Source of the DNA: Burkholderia sp. Bp9142
GTDB taxonomy: Bacteria; Pseudomonadota; Gammaproteobacteria; Burkholderiales; Burkholderiaceae
Length of the DNA stretch: 64,000 nt
Direction of reading: 5' to 3'
Assembly (NCBI RefSeq): GCF_003853415.1
Contig: NZ_QTPP01000020.1
Coordinates: 62,001-126,000, forward strand
The position numbers and the translations under genes are program-made. Within the stretch, counting starts at the first letter, position 1. Each line of letters begins with the position of its first letter. This document shows positions 1 to 12,478 of the stretch, in pieces. The notes under the pieces were generated by a model. The model was given only the letters and a program-made list of their open reading frames with translations, was not told where the DNA came from and ran no database searches.

Positions 1-1559
1 TCCTCGATGCGCTGCGTGCCGCGCCCGAGCGGCGCGATGTCGACGTTCCCGCATTCCGGGCACGACCGCGGAATGCGCGCCTCCCAGCCGCAGTGATGGC
101 AGCGCAGCACATGCTCGGGCTTGTGCAGCACGACATAGGCGCTGCAGCGCGGGCATCCGGCGACCCAGCCGCACGCGTCGCAGGCGAGCTGTGGTGCGTA
201 GCCGCGCCGGTTCAGGAATACGAGGCTCTGTTCGCCGCGCTCGAGCCGCGCCTTCAGCGCCGCGACGAGCGGCCCCGACAGCCCGCCCAGCGACGCGCGC
301 CCGCGCCGCCGCTCCTCCTCGAGATCGATCAGCCGCACGGTCGGCAGCGTCGCGTCGGCCACCGCGCGGCGCGACAGCGTGAGCCGCGTGTAGCGCCCCT
401 GCTCGGCCTGCCACCAGCTCTCGAGCGACGGCGTCGCCGAACCGAGCACGACCGGAATGCCGAGATGCTTCGCGCGCCACACCGCGAGATCGCGTGCCGA
501 ATAGCGCAGCCCTTCCTGCTGCTTGTACGCGGGCTCGTGTTCCTCGTCGACGACGATCAGCGCGAGCGCCGGCAGCGACGCGAGCACCGCGAGCCGCGTG
601 CCGAGCACGATCCGCGCGCGGCCCGTATGCGCGGCGAGCCAGTTGCGTGCACGCTCGCCCTCGGCGAGCCCGCTGTGCAGCGTGACGATCGCGTCGTCGG
701 CAAGCGTGCCCGCGAAGCGCGCGCGAAACGCGGCCTCGAACTGCGGCGTCAGGTTGATTTCGGGCACGAGCACGAGCGCCTGCGCGTCGGGCCGCGCATC
801 GAGCAGCGCGGCGAGCGCATGCAGATAGACCTCGGTCTTGCCGCTGCCCGTCACGCCGTGCAGCAGGAACGGCGCGAAACCCTGCGCGGCGCGGATCGCG
901 TCGAATGCCTCGGCCTGCTGGTCAGTGAGCGCCGGCGGCACAGCTCGTCCACCGGTTGTCGACAGGTTATCCACAGCTTTGGGCACAGGCGCATCGGCCC
1001 AGCCGATTTCCTCGACGGCGGCCCAGCCGCGCGCCGCCCAATCGTCGAGCGTGGCGGCCGCCTTCGGGTGCAGCGCGCGCGCATCGGACAACGCCAGCGA
1101 ATCGGTGCCGGCGAGCGCCTGCGCGAGCCGCCGCAGCGCGGCCCCGCGCGCGGGCAGTGCGTCGGGAAGCGCGGCGCGGCCGGCTTCGCTCAGCCGGTAG
1201 CGCACCTCCGGCGCCAGCAGACGCCCCCAGCGCGGCGCGTCGCGCAGCGCCTGCGGCAGCGCCGGCAGCGCGACTTCGCCGCGACCGCGCTGGTAGTAGT
1301 CGGCCGCGAACGACACGAGTGCCAGCCAGTCCGGCGCCAGCGGCGGCAGTTCGGTACAGATTGCGTCGATCGCCCGCAACCGGGACGGCGGCACGTCGGT
1401 GTGAGTCGTTACTTCGCAGACGAGCCCGACGACCTGCCGCTTGCCGAACGGCACCTGGACGAGCGTGCCGGGCGCCGGCGCCGGCTGGACGTCGCAGCGG
1501 TAGTCGAACAGGGTGGCGAGCGGATGGTCGAGCGCGACGCGCAGGTAGGTATCGCCCAT
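1..1559 (-). CDS. priA: Primosomal protein N' (replication restart helicase PriA), 3' part missing
   Basis: PriA is a 3'-5' DNA helicase that recognises stalled forks and starts reloading of the replicative helicase. The translation begins MGDTYLRVALDHPLATLFDY, the usual N-terminal DNA-binding domain, and continues through Walker A GVTGSGKTEVY, the Walker B/DEAH-type box VVDEEHE, the SATPSLES helicase motif, and the zinc-binding region with paired cysteines (CDACG, CPRC, CHHCG, CPECG) that binds ssDNA and partner proteins. About 519 codons are present; the C-terminal helicase part lies beyond position 1. The ATG at 1559 is the start that gives the conserved N-terminus. A perfect DnaA box lies inside the gene (967-975) and another 142 bp upstream of the start. 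Confidence 0.96.
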   Translation of the reverse strand, partial: MGDTYLRVALDHPLATLFDYRCDVQPAPAPGTLVQVPFGKRQVVGLVCEVTTHTDVPPSRLRAIDAICTELPPLAPDWLALVSFAADYYQRGRGEVALPALPQALRDAPRWGRLLAPEVRYRLSEAGRAALPDALPARGAALRRLAQALAGTDSLALSDARALHPKAAATLDDWAARGWAAVEEIGWADAPVPKAVDNLSTTGGRAVPPALTDQQAEAFDAIRAAQGFAPFLLHGVTGSGKTEVYLHALAALLDARPDAQALVLVPEINLTPQFEAAFRARFAGTLADDAIVTLHSGLAEGERARNWLAAHTGRARIVLGTRLAVLASLPALALIVVDEEHEPAYKQQEGLRYSARDLAVWRAKHLGIPVVLGSATPSLESWWQAEQGRYTRLTLSRRAVADATLPTVRLIDLEEERRRGRASLGGLSGPLVAALKARLERGEQSLVFLNRRGYAPQLACDACGWVAGCPRCSAYVVLHKPEHVLRCHHCGWEARIPRSCPECGNVDIAPLGRGTQRIE

Positions 1560-2007
1560 CACCGCGCTCCGGCGGCGGCGCGGGCCGCGCGAACGGCTGG
1601 CACCCGCGTCCGCGTCAAGGTGGCGAACTTAAAGTAAAACTTCAGATTCGGCGCTAAGTTTTGGATTCGCATTAGGAATCGCCGTATACCCTGACCAGCC
1701 TGTGGATAACTTTGTTGAGAACTCGGCGTTCAACCGCCGCAAAGCGCGCGGGGCCGTGCTTTCCGCTGATTTTGCCGGCCGCCCACCGCGCCCCGCGGAG
1801 CCTTATTCCATAAGGCTGCTATTCAAATTCCCGAACCATAGCGAGACAATTCGACCGATACAGGGCTCTACCGCGCTGCAACGTGGAAAATGTGCATAAG
1901 TCAAGTCTTGACAAGCCATGAATCGGCAACCGGTGCGGGGTTGCGCCCTGTTTAGCACCGACAGCGAAACACTGTCACCCCGCAGTGCAGCATGACAGCG
2001 CTGGCGC
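1560..2007. other. Geneless stretch between priA and hemE with one perfect DnaA box
   Basis: About 450 bases with lower GC than the neighbouring genes and no convincing reading frame. The only recognisable element is TGTGGATAA at 1701-1709, the reverse complement of the DnaA box TTATCCACA. The rest should hold the priA promoter (reading left) and the 3' end of the hemE transcript. I see no clear intrinsic terminator. Confidence 0.6.
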
Positions 2008-3102
<1,095 letters not shown>

Positions 3103-3251
3103 GGTAGGAGCGACGATGCGAAGGCAAAGCGGCATTTTACCGGAGCGGGGCCGCACGGCTGCGTATCCCGATGCGATGGCGGCCATATGACGCGCGCGAT
3201 GGCTCCGTTATGATCGGACGCTGATATCAAACCGAACGAAGGAGGAGACCG

Positions 3252-4052
3252 ATGAAGACATTCGCCACGCTGGCCGCGCTCGCCGCCGCCACCACGCTTT
3301 GCTGCGCCGCCGCGCACGCGCAGACCGCTGCGACCTCGACCGCCGCCGCCGGTTCGCGGCTCGACGACGTGCTCGCCCGCGGCACGCTGCGCGTGTGCAC
3401 GACGGGCGACTACAAGCCGTATTCGTACCACCGGACGGACGGCCGCTTCGAGGGCATCGACATCGACATGGCCGAATCGCTCGCGAAATCGCTCGGCGTG
3501 AAGGCCGACTTCGTGAAAACGAGCTGGCCAAACCTCACCAACGACTTCGTTGCGAAGTGCGATATCGCGGCGGGCGGCGTATCGACGACGCTCGAGCGCC
3601 AGAAGCGCGTGTTCTTCACGCAGCCGTACGTGGTCGACGGCAAGACGCCGATCGTGCGCTGCGCGGACGCCGACAAGTACCAGACCGTCGCGCAGATCGA
3701 CCGGCCCGAGACCCGCGTGATCGTGAACCCGGGCGGCACCAACGAGCGCTTTGCGAAGCAGTTCTTCACGCACGCGAACCTGACCGTCTATCCCGACAAC
3801 GTGACGATCTTCAAGCAGATCCTCGCGGGCAAGGCGGACGTGATGGTGACGGATGCGTCCGAGACGCTGTTGCAGCAAAAACTGAATCCGGGCCTGTGCT
3901 CGGTGCATCCGGACAAGCCGTTCCAGTTCGGCGAAAAGGCGTACATGGTGCCGCGCGGCGACGTCGCGTTCCAGCAATACGTCGACCAGTGGCTGCACCT
4001 CGCGCTGTCGACCGGCGAATACCAGGCGATCGCCGACAAATGGCTGAAGTGA
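3252..4052 (+). CDS. pheC: Periplasmic cyclohexadienyl dehydratase (PheC-like) in solute-binding-protein fold
   Basis: The 266-residue product has a signal peptide (residues 1-23, ending AHA) and one SBP_bac_3 domain. Automatic annotation would call it an amino-acid ABC transporter binding protein. It instead matches cyclohexadienyl dehydratase: TTGDYKPYSY (50-59), TSWPNL (90-95), LERQKRVFFTQPYVVDGKTP (114-133), NPGGTNERF (159-167) and VMVTDASETLLQQ with Glu204 where PheC has its catalytic acid. PheC converts prephenate to phenylpyruvate (and arogenate to phenylalanine) in the periplasm. No permease or ATPase gene adjoins it, which argues against a transporter. The ribosome site AAGGAGGAG precedes the ATG. 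The function is inferred from family similarity recalled from memory; a plain amino-acid binding protein is the alternative. Confidence 0.78.
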   Translation: MKTFATLAALAAATTLCCAAAHAQTAATSTAAAGSRLDDVLARGTLRVCTTGDYKPYSYHRTDGRFEGIDIDMAESLAKSLGVKADFVKTSWPNLTNDFVAKCDIAAGGVSTTLERQKRVFFTQPYVVDGKTPIVRCADADKYQTVAQIDRPETRVIVNPGGTNERFAKQFFTHANLTVYPDNVTIFKQILAGKADVMVTDASETLLQQKLNPGLCSVHPDKPFQFGEKAYMVPRGDVAFQQYVDQWLHLALSTGEYQAIADKWLK

Positions 4053-4490
4053 GCGCGATCGCGCGCGATAACGGGGGCCGATGACGGGCACGGCCCCCGT
4101 TATCGCGGCCGCCGGACGCGATGCCGGCGGCGCTGTCCGGCGGCCGGCCGCCGCGCCGTTACACATCGGCGCGGCACGCGGCGGGGGCGAAACGGTGAAA
4201 ACTGGCCGAATGGCCGACTATCGCGCCCCACGATCACGTTTCAAAATCTTTCCGACGAATGAATCGTCATACGCGGTATCTGCCGCGCGATGCACATTCC
4301 CGCGTGTAAATCGGCAATTCAGCGATGTCGCAGCGCATGAAAAACGCATTGCGCGCATACGATGAAAACTCTGCGGAAAAGATAAGTAAATATGACCTTT
4401 TTCAGGACCCCGAAAACAGCAAAAAATCCCGGGAAGCCTTATCTGGCGGGCGTTACAACCTGAAACACTTTGTTACCGCGACGGGTCATT
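4053..4490. other. Geneless stretch after the PheC-like gene
   Basis: There is no reading frame with convincing codon use. The segment from about 4360 on is clearly more AT-rich than the surroundings and probably contains the promoter of the structured RNA candidate that follows. I could not fix a good -35/-10 pair. Confidence 0.5.
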
Positions 4491-4494
4491 AATT

Positions 4495-4719
4495 CGCCCA
4501 CAATGGCCTCAACGGTTTCAACACGGATGCGGTCTCGTGTGCCAAGTGTGAGCGGACGCGAAGCGCTGCGAGCCAGTCGGTCACGTACCGAAGCCCTTCC
4601 GAGGGGCATCCCTGTTGGAGTCGTTTCCGGCCCCCCGCCGGACTCGGTTTCATCTTTGGTCTCCTCGCGCTAACCCCGTAGCGTGTGGTTTTTAGCGGGC
4701 TAATAAGCCCGCTTTTTTT
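4495..4719 (+). ncRNA. Candidate structured RNA ending in an intrinsic terminator
   Basis: On the plus strand this geneless segment contains a chain of stable hairpins: ACACG/CGTGT near 4520, TCGGT/ACCGA near 4578-4592, a GCCC/GGGC stem-loop near 4593-4610, GAGT..CCGGC/GCCGG..ACTC near 4617-4644, and CGCTA/TAGCG near 4668-4685. A canonical terminator follows. The only small frame with a ribosome site on the other strand (4489-4653, 54 codons) uses codons rare in this genome. The gene upstream on this strand ends more than 400 bases earlier, so an independent small RNA is the simplest reading. I could not match it to 6S, tmRNA, SRP or RNase P RNA. The 5' end is a guess. Confidence 0.4.
4694..4719 (+). 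terminator. Intrinsic terminator
   Basis: A seven-base-pair stem AGCGGGC/GCCCGCT with loop TAATAA is followed by seven T residues on the plus strand. On the minus strand the hairpin is followed by TAAAAAC, so it works only for plus-strand transcription, that is, for the RNA candidate and not for the acyl-CoA ligase gene. Confidence 0.8.
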
Positions 4720-4736
4720 CGTCCATCGAAAATGCA

Positions 4737-4753
4737 ACGGCCCGCAAGGCCGT
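4737..4753. terminator. Hairpin terminator, probably for the acyl-CoA ligase gene
   Basis: Stem ACGGCC/GGCCGT with a five-base loop. On the minus strand it is followed by TGCATTTTC, 26 bases after the stop codon of the ligase gene. On the plus strand it is followed by CACGTTTTT, so it may act in both directions. Confidence 0.5.
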
Positions 4754-4778
4754 CACGTTTTTCCGCCGCCGGGCCGCT

Positions 4779-6506
4779 TCAAGCGGTCTTCTGCACGTCG
4801 AGCTTCAGCTCCTCGATCATTCGTTCGCGCATCACGAACTTCTGCACCTTGCCCGTCACCGTCATCGGCAGCTCGTCGACGAAGCGGATGTAGCGCGGAA
4901 TCTTGTAGTGGGCGATCTGGCCATGGCAGAACGCCCGCACGTCGTCCTCGGTCATCTGCTCGTTAGCGCGCAGCACGATCCACGCGCACAGCTCCTCGCC
5001 GTACTTCGCATCGGGCACGCCGAACACCTGCGCGCTCTGAATCTTCGGATGCCTGAACAGGAATTCCTCGATCTCGCGCGGATAGACGTTCTCGCCACCG
5101 CGGATCACCATGTCCTTCAGCCGGCCCACGATGTTGCAATAGCCATCTGCGTCGAGCGTCGCGAGGTCGCCCGTATGCATCCAGCCGTCGACCAGCACCT
5201 CGCGCGTCTTCGCGTCGTCGTCCCAGTAGCCGAGCATCACCGAATAGCCCTTCGTGCACAGCTCGCCCGTCGCGCCGACCGGCACGACGTCGCCGTTCGG
5301 ATCGACGATCTTCACTTCCAGATGCGGCTGGATGCGGCCGACCGTCGTCGTGCGCTTCTCGAGCGGATCGTCGGTCGAGCTCTGGAACGACACGGGACTC
5401 GTCTCCGTCATCCCGTACGCGATCGTGATCTCGGACAGATGCATCTGCGATACGACGCGCTTCATCGTCTCGATCGGGCACGGCGAGCCGGCCATGATCC
5501 CGGTGCGCAGCGTCGACAGATCGAATTTCCCGAACTCCGGATGATCGAGCTCGGCGATGAACATCGTCGGCACGCCATGCAGCGCGGTGCAGCGTTCGTC
5601 CGCGACGGCCGCGAGCGTCGCGACCGGGTCGAATGCCTCGCCGGGGAACACCATCGCCGCCCCCTTCGACACGCAGGCGAGCACGGCCAGCACCATCCCG
5701 AAGCAGTGATACAGCGGCACCGGGATGCAAAGCGAGTCCTGTTCGGTGAAGCGCATCGCCATCGCGATCGAGCGCGCATTATTGACGACGTTGCGATGCG
5801 TGAGCGTCGCGCCCTTCGGGCTGCCGGTCGTGCCGCTCGTGAACTGGATATTGATCGGATCGGTGGCCGCAAGCGTCGCGCCGATCGCGTCGAGCCGCGC
5901 GACATCGAGCGTGTCGCGGCCGCGCGCCATCACGTCCGCGAAGCGGAACATGCCGGCCGGCGCGACCTCGCCCATCGATACGACCGTGCGCAGGCTCGGC
6001 ACGCGCGCCGCATGCAGGTCACCCGGCGTCGCGCTCGCGAGCTCCGGCGCGATCGCCTGCAGCATCTCGACGTACGCCGACGTCTTGAAGCGCTCGGCCG
6101 CGATCACGGCCTTGCAGCCGACCTTGTTCAGCGCGTATTCGAGCTCCGCGAGCCGGTAGGCCGGGTTGATGTTGACGAGGACCGCGCCGATGCGCGCGGT
6201 CGCGAACTGCGTGAGCAGCCATTCGCTGCGGTTCGGCGACCAGATGCCGACGCAATCGCCCTTCACGATCCCGAGCGCGGCCAGGCCCGCCGCGAGCGCG
6301 TCGACCTCGTGCGTGAATTCGCGCCAGGTCCAGCGTACCTGCTGTTCGCGGAACACGACGGCCGGACGATCGGGAAAGCGATCGGCTGTGTCGAGCAGGA
6401 ACCGGCTGATCGTCGCTTCGGATAGCGGCACGTCGGTCGCGCCGCGCACGTACGACAGTCCGTTTTCGGGCGCGATCAGCACCCCCAAGCCAAGGTCTGC
6501 TGCCAT
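4779..6506 (-). CDS. Acyl-CoA synthetase (AMP-forming, FadD/medium-chain ligase type)
   Basis: A 575-residue ANL-superfamily enzyme that activates a carboxylic acid to its CoA thioester through an acyl-adenylate. Visible motifs are the P-loop [18 protein letters not shown], the adenylate-binding YGMTETSP, the hinge and A8 region [12 protein letters not shown] then [20 protein letters not shown], and the catalytic lysine region TVTGKVQKF near the C-terminus. The start at 6506 has GGAGAC seven bases upstream; a longer frame reaching 6689 lacks family similarity. Similarity is best to fatty-acyl (medium/long chain) ligases, but the acyl chain cannot be fixed from sequence. It is a single gene between two terminators. 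Confidence 0.88.
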   Translation of the reverse strand: MAADLGLGVLIAPENGLSYVRGATDVPLSEATISRFLLDTADRFPDRPAVVFREQQVRWTWREFTHEVDALAAGLAALGIVKGDCVGIWSPNRSEWLLTQFATARIGAVLVNINPAYRLAELEYALNKVGCKAVIAAERFKTSAYVEMLQAIAPELASATPGDLHAARVPSLRTVVSMGEVAPAGMFRFADVMARGRDTLDVARLDAIGATLAATDPINIQFTSGTTGSPKGATLTHRNVVNNARSIAMAMRFTEQDSLCIPVPLYHCFGMVLAVLACVSKGAAMVFPGEAFDPVATLAAVADERCTALHGVPTMFIAELDHPEFGKFDLSTLRTGIMAGSPCPIETMKRVVSQMHLSEITIAYGMTETSPVSFQSSTDDPLEKRTTTVGRIQPHLEVKIVDPNGDVVPVGATGELCTKGYSVMLGYWDDDAKTREVLVDGWMHTGDLATLDADGYCNIVGRLKDMVIRGGENVYPREIEEFLFRHPKIQSAQVFGVPDAKYGEELCAWIVLRANEQMTEDDVRAFCHGQIAHYKIPRYIRFVDELPMTVTGKVQKFVMRERMIEELKLDVQKTA

Positions 6507-6712
6507 CGATGTCTCCGTCCGTTTTTGTCTGATCGGCCCGGCACGCGACTGATGCGCGCGCCTGCTCCGCCGCGATCGCGGCGGGCAGCCTCTGCACGGA
6601 TGATGCCGCGCTCCGCTGACGACACTCTGACAGTAAATCGCGGCGGCCGGATGAAATAGCACGACCGGACGATATGATCCGGCCCGCAAAAAACAGACGA
6701 AAACGACACACG

Positions 6713-6736
6713 AAAAAAAAGCAGCCCGAAGGCTGC
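6713..6736 (-). terminator. Intrinsic terminator of the atp operon
   Basis: On the minus strand GCAGCC-TTCG-GGCTGC is followed by eight T residues, 29 bases after the atpC stop codon. The UUCG tetraloop and long U-tract make this a strong rho-independent terminator. Confidence 0.93.
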
Positions 6737-6764
6737 TTTCTTTCGCGGGATACGCGTGCGCGGC

Positions 6765-7190
6765 TCAGTGCCGGCTGCGAATCTTCGCCAGACGCTGGAT
6801 CGCCTCGAGCTGCGCCATCGCGGTCGCGAGCTCGGATTGCGCCTTTGCGAGGTCGAGGTCCGACTTCGCGTTCTGCAGCGTTTCCTCGGCACGCTTGCGC
6901 GCTTCCTCGGCTTTCGCCGCGTCGAGGTCCTTGCCGCGGATCGCGGTATCGGCGAGCACCGTCACGGCGCCCGGCTGCACTTCGAGAATGCCGCCTGCGA
7001 CGAACACGAATTCGTCGTTGCCGCCCTCGACTTCGATGCGCACCGCACCCGGACGAATCCGCGTGATCAGCGGCGTGTGACCCGGCAGAATACCCAGCTC
7101 ACCCGTTTCGCCCGGCAGCGCGACGAATTTCGCCTCGCCCGAGAAGATCTGCTCTTCCGCGCTGACGACGTCTACTTTGATGGTTGCCAT
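6765..7190 (-). CDS. atpC: ATP synthase F1 epsilon subunit
   Basis: This 141-residue protein is the epsilon subunit of the central stalk, which turns with gamma and the c-ring and can inhibit ATP hydrolysis. It has the N-terminal beta sandwich ([32 protein letters not shown]) and a C-terminal helical hairpin rich in Ala, Glu and Lys (about residues 90-138). It is the last gene of atpIBEFHAGDC, separated from atpD by an unusually long 242-base gap that holds two hairpin repeat elements. Confidence 0.97.
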   Translation of the reverse strand: MATIKVDVVSAEEQIFSGEAKFVALPGETGELGILPGHTPLITRIRPGAVRIEVEGGNDEFVFVAGGILEVQPGAVTVLADTAIRGKDLDAAKAEEARKRAEETLQNAKSDLDLAKAQSELATAMAQLEAIQRLAKIRSRH

Positions 7191-7206
7191 ATCGACTCCT
7201 GCCGAC

Positions 7207-7284
7207 GGGAGTTAGCGCTTTAGCGCTTACGCCCGTCCCATGCCGCGCTTGGAAAGAGTTGGCGCTTCAGCGCTTACTCTTTCC
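7207..7284. repeat. Pair of hairpin elements with conserved GCGCTT(C/T)AGCGCT loop
   Basis: Two related inverted repeats lie between atpD and atpC. The first carries GTTAGCGCTTTAGCGCTTAC (7211-7230) in a short CGGG/CCCG stem. The second carries TTGGCGCTTCAGCGCTTAC inside a perfect nine-base-pair stem GGAAAGAGT/ACTCTTTCC (7251-7259 with 7276-7284). The same paired arrangement recurs at 34154-34233 with different stem sequences, so the loop is conserved while the stem varies. After the second copy comes CGCGGCGGTCGATC, nearly repeated after copy three (34190s). Confidence 0.7.
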
Positions 7285-7432
7285 TCGCGGCGGTCGATCG
7301 GAGCGGGCACTTGCGCACCTGCGCCGATCCCATGCACGGCGGGTTGAGCGTGTTGCAGCGGCATGGATGCCGGAATTATCAGTCGGACTGTTAATCCCGG
7401 TCGGACCACGCCAGCACGACTCACTCGAACCC

Positions 7433-8893
<1,461 letters not shown>

Positions 8894-9769
8894 TTAAACA
8901 GCGGCTGCGCCGCCGACGATCTCCGACAGTTCTTTCGTGATCGCGGCCTGGCGGCTCTTGTTGTATACGAGCTGCAGTTCGCTGATCACCGTCTTCGCGT
9001 TGTCGGACGCGGCCTTCATCGCGACCATCCGCGCCGATTGCTCGGACGCCATGTTCTCCGCGACGGCCTGGTACACCAGCGCCTCGACGTAACGCACGAG
9101 CAGTTCGTCGACGACTGCCTGCGCGTCCGGCTCGTAGATGTAGTCCCACGACGTGGCCGGCGTACCGTCATCGGCTTCGAAGTGTTCCGACGACAGCGGC
9201 AGCAGCTGCTCGATCACGGCTTCCTGCTTCATCGTGTTGACGAAGCGCGTGTAAGCGATATAGACCGCCGCCAGCTTGCCTTCCGAGTACAGGTCGAGCT
9301 GCGTCTTCACCGCGCCGATCAGCTTGTCCAGATGCGGGGTGTCGCCGAGGTGCACGACCTGCGACAGCACCTTCGCGCCGAAGCGGTTCAGGAACCCGAG
9401 GCCCTTGCTACCGATCGCGGTGGCTTCGACCTTCTGGCCCTTCTCTTCCAGCTCCTTGAACTTCTGCACCGTCGCACGCAGCACGTTGGTGTTCAGACCG
9501 CCGCACAGACCCTTGTCCGTCGTGACGAGGATGATGCCGGCCGTCTGCGCGCCTTCGTTCGCCACCATGAACGGGTGGCGGTACTCCGGGTTCGCGCGGC
9601 TCATGTGCGCGGCGATGGCACGGACCTTGTCCGCATACGGACGAGCGGCGCGCATGCGTTCCTGCGCGCGACGCATCTTCGATGCGGCCACCATCTCCAT
9701 CGCCTTCGTGATCTTGCGCGTGTTCTGCACGCTCTTGATCTTGCCGCGAATTTCCTTCATTCCAGCCAT
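8894..9769 (-). CDS. atpG: ATP synthase F1 gamma subunit
   Basis: Central rotor shaft, 291 residues. The N-terminal helix [20 protein letters not shown] and the C-terminal helix ending [19 protein letters not shown] form the coiled-coil axle, and [11 protein letters not shown] is the conserved Rossmann-like segment. The family start is the ATG at 9769, preceded by AAGGAGCAAGCT. It lies between atpA (69-base gap) and atpD. Confidence 0.98.
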   Translation of the reverse strand: MAGMKEIRGKIKSVQNTRKITKAMEMVAASKMRRAQERMRAARPYADKVRAIAAHMSRANPEYRHPFMVANEGAQTAGIILVTTDKGLCGGLNTNVLRATVQKFKELEEKGQKVEATAIGSKGLGFLNRFGAKVLSQVVHLGDTPHLDKLIGAVKTQLDLYSEGKLAAVYIAYTRFVNTMKQEAVIEQLLPLSSEHFEADDGTPATSWDYIYEPDAQAVVDELLVRYVEALVYQAVAENMASEQSARMVAMKAASDNAKTVISELQLVYNKSRQAAITKELSEIVGGAAAV

Positions 9770-9838
9770 AGCTTGCTCCTTGACCGAAGCGGCGCGGGCG
9801 CATCAGCACCCGCGCGGCCTCAGTGTGTCACTCGCGGA

Positions 9839-11380
9839 TCAATAGGCACCGGACTTCTTGAAGGATTCGATCGCCGCGCGCAGCGCGCCTTCGTCGTCCT
9901 TCGAGAGATCCTTGGTGTCTTCGATGCGCTTGATGAGGTCAGCGTGGCTGGTCTTCAGGTTGTCGCGCAGGCCCTTCTCGAACGACAGCACTTGCTTGAC
10001 GTCGAGATCGTCGAGGTAGCCGTTGTTCGCGGCGTACAGCGACACGGCCAGTTCCCACACCTGCAGCGGCTGGTACTGCGGCTGCTTCAGCAGTTCCGTC
10101 ACGCGGCGGCCGCGCTCGAGCTGCTTGCGGGTCGCTTCGTCGAGGTCCGATGCGAACTGCGCGAATGCTGCCAGTTCACGGTACTGCGCGAGGTCGGTAC
10201 GGATACCGCCCGACAGCTTCTTCACGACCTTCGTCTGCGCGGCGCCACCGACGCGCGACACCGACACGCCGGCGTTGATTGCCGGGCGGATGCCTGCGTT
10301 GAACAGGTCGGTTTCCAGGAAGATCTGGCCGTCGGTAATCGAGATCACGTTCGTCGGAACGAACGCGGTCACGTCGCCAGCCTGCGTTTCGATGACCGGC
10401 AGTGCCGTCAGCGAGCCGCTCTTGCCCTTCACTTCGCCGTTCGTGAACTTCTCGACGTACTCTTCCGACACGCGAGCAGCACGCTCGAGCAGACGCGAGT
10501 GCAGATAGAACACGTCGCCCGGGTACGCTTCACGGCCCGGCGGGCGGCGCAGCAGCAGCGAGATCTGACGGTATGCCCAAGCCTGCTTGGTCAAGTCGTC
10601 ATAGATGATCAGCGCGTCCTGGCCGCGGTCGCGGAAGTATTCGCCCATCGTGCAGCCGGCGTACGGTGCCAGGTACTGCATTGCGGCGGAATCCGATGCC
10701 GAAGCGGCGACGACGATCGTGTATTCCATCGCGCCCGTTTCTTCGAGCTTGCGCACCACGTTCATGATCGACGAAGCCTTCTGGCCGATCGCGACGTAGA
10801 TACAGATCAGGTCCTTGCCCTTCTGGTTGATGATCGCGTCGAGCGCCACCGCGGTCTTGCCGCACTGACGGTCGCCGATGATCAGCTCACGCTGGCCACG
10901 GCCGATCGGCACCATCGCGTCGATCGACTTGATGCCCGTCTGCACCGGCTGCGACACCGACTTGCGCCAGATCACGCCCGGGGCGATCTTTTCGATCGCG
11001 TCGGTCAGCTTCGCGTTGACCGGGCCCTTGCCGTCGATCGGGTTGCCGAGCGCATCGACCACGCGGCCGACGAGTTCCGGACCAACCGGGACTTCCAGAA
11101 TGCGGCCCGTCGTCTTGACGATGTCGCCTTCCGAGATGTGTTCGTATTCGCCGAGAATCACCGCGCCGACCGAGTCGCGCTCGAGGTTCAGCGCGAGGCC
11201 GAACGTGTTGCCCGGAAACTCGAGCATTTCGCCCTGCATCACGTCCGACAGGCCGTGGATGCGCACGATACCGTCGGTCACGGAGATCACGGTGCCCTGG
11301 TTGCGAACGTCTGCGCTCGCTTCAAGGCCCTGGATCCGGCTCTTGATCAGCTCGCTGATCTCAGAGGGATTGAGTTGCAT
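9839..11380 (-). CDS. atpA: ATP synthase F1 alpha subunit
   Basis: Non-catalytic nucleotide-binding subunit of the F1 hexamer, 513 residues. It shows the P-loop [13 protein letters not shown], the segment [20 protein letters not shown], and [20 protein letters not shown] with the conserved Arg region supplying the arginine finger nearby ([11 protein letters not shown]). Length and start ([16 protein letters not shown]) match other proteobacterial AtpA. AGGAGCG precedes the ATG. Confidence 0.98.
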   Translation of the reverse strand: MQLNPSEISELIKSRIQGLEASADVRNQGTVISVTDGIVRIHGLSDVMQGEMLEFPGNTFGLALNLERDSVGAVILGEYEHISEGDIVKTTGRILEVPVGPELVGRVVDALGNPIDGKGPVNAKLTDAIEKIAPGVIWRKSVSQPVQTGIKSIDAMVPIGRGQRELIIGDRQCGKTAVALDAIINQKGKDLICIYVAIGQKASSIMNVVRKLEETGAMEYTIVVAASASDSAAMQYLAPYAGCTMGEYFRDRGQDALIIYDDLTKQAWAYRQISLLLRRPPGREAYPGDVFYLHSRLLERAARVSEEYVEKFTNGEVKGKSGSLTALPVIETQAGDVTAFVPTNVISITDGQIFLETDLFNAGIRPAINAGVSVSRVGGAAQTKVVKKLSGGIRTDLAQYRELAAFAQFASDLDEATRKQLERGRRVTELLKQPQYQPLQVWELAVSLYAANNGYLDDLDVKQVLSFEKGLRDNLKTSHADLIKRIEDTKDLSKDDEGALRAAIESFKKSGAY

Positions 11381-11424
11381 TATTCGCTCCTGATAGTCAA
11401 TTCTGTTGCGTGCCGGCGTGGCGC

Positions 11425-11964
11425 TCAGGCGGTCAAGGCAGCCTGCATCGATGCGAGGCGCGCGCGAACCGAGGTGTCGAGCACTTCGTCGCCGACCGTC
11501 ACGCGCACGCCGCCGATCAGCGACGAATCGACTTCGACCGTCGGCTTCAGCTTGCGCTTGAACTTGCGTTCGAGGCCAGAGACGAGACTTTCGAGATCCG
11601 CGCCGTTCAGCGGGAATGCGCTCACGATCTCGGCGTCGGCTGCACCTTCACGCTCGTTCTTGAGCGCCTCGAACTGCTCGGCGATTTCCGGCAGCAGCGC
11701 GATGCGATGATTGTCGACCAGCATCTGCACGAAGTTCTTCGCTTCGGCGCCGGCCGCGACCGGCGACTTCACCGCAGCAAGCAGCAGCTCGGCCACTTGC
11801 GTGCGCGTCACCTTCGGGCTCGACGCGACCGACAGCACTTCCGGCAGACGCGCAACCTGGGCCAGCTCTTGCACGAGCGTGGACCAGGCGGCGATGTCAC
11901 CTCCCTCGGCCACGCGGAACAGCGCTTCTGCGTAAGGGCGGGCGATGGTTGCAAGTTCGGCCAT
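11425..11964 (-). CDS. atpH: ATP synthase F1 delta subunit
   Basis: Peripheral stalk subunit (179 residues) that joins the b-dimer to the top of the alpha3beta3 head. The N-terminal helical domain begins [16 protein letters not shown] and the C-terminal signature is [26 protein letters not shown]. It starts two bases after the atpF stop, so the two are probably translationally coupled. Confidence 0.97.
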   Translation of the reverse strand: MAELATIARPYAEALFRVAEGGDIAAWSTLVQELAQVARLPEVLSVASSPKVTRTQVAELLLAAVKSPVAAGAEAKNFVQMLVDNHRIALLPEIAEQFEALKNEREGAADAEIVSAFPLNGADLESLVSGLERKFKRKLKPTVEVDSSLIGGVRVTVGDEVLDTSVRARLASMQAALTA

Positions 11965-11966
11965 GA

Positions 11967-12437
11967 TCAGAGCTCGGCTTTCAGTTGATTCAGCAGTTGG
12001 GCGTGGGCCGTTTGATCGACTTCGCGCTTCAGGATCTGCTCGGCGCCCTTCACGGCCAGCGAGGCGACTTCGCCACGCAGCGCTTCGCGCGCCTTCACGA
12101 TTTGCTGTTCTGCTTCCGCTTTCGCCTGGGCGACGATGCGGGCGGCTTCAGCCTGGGCGTTGGCCTTGATTTCCTCGGCGACCGCCTGGGCACGCTTTTC
12201 GGCGTCGGCGATGCGCTGCTGGCCGTCGTTGCGGGCCTGCGCGAGTTCCTGGTCCACGCGCTTGTGCGCTGCGTCGAGTTCCGCCTTGCCCTTCTCCGCG
12301 GCTGCGAGGCCGTCGGCGATCTTCTTCGAACGTTCGTCGAGGGCGTTGATCAACGGCGGCCACACGAACTTCATCGTGAACCACGCGAGGACCAGGAACA
12401 CGACCATTTGCGCAAACAGAGTTGCGTTGAGATTCAC
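11967..12437 (-). CDS. atpF: ATP synthase Fo b subunit
   Basis: A 156-residue membrane-anchored stator. It has an N-terminal membrane segment ([20 protein letters not shown], with [12 protein letters not shown] following) and then a long charged Ala/Glu/Lys/Gln-rich coiled coil (about residues 35-140) that reaches up to delta. The gap to atpE is 129 bases and holds a strong hairpin. Confidence 0.97.
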   Translation of the reverse strand: MNLNATLFAQMVVFLVLAWFTMKFVWPPLINALDERSKKIADGLAAAEKGKAELDAAHKRVDQELAQARNDGQQRIADAEKRAQAVAEEIKANAQAEAARIVAQAKAEAEQQIVKAREALRGEVASLAVKGAEQILKREVDQTAHAQLLNQLKAEL

Positions 12438-12478
12438 GGTGTTTCCTTATCTGCTATTCCGGAAAAATGAAACGGTAA

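Noticed and set aside
4489..4653. A 54-codon minus-strand frame with a good-looking ribosome site (GGAGACCAAAG before ATG)
   Set aside because: It uses many codons rare in this genome and overlaps the hairpin-rich region whose terminator works on the other strand. Kept only as an alternative to the RNA candidate.
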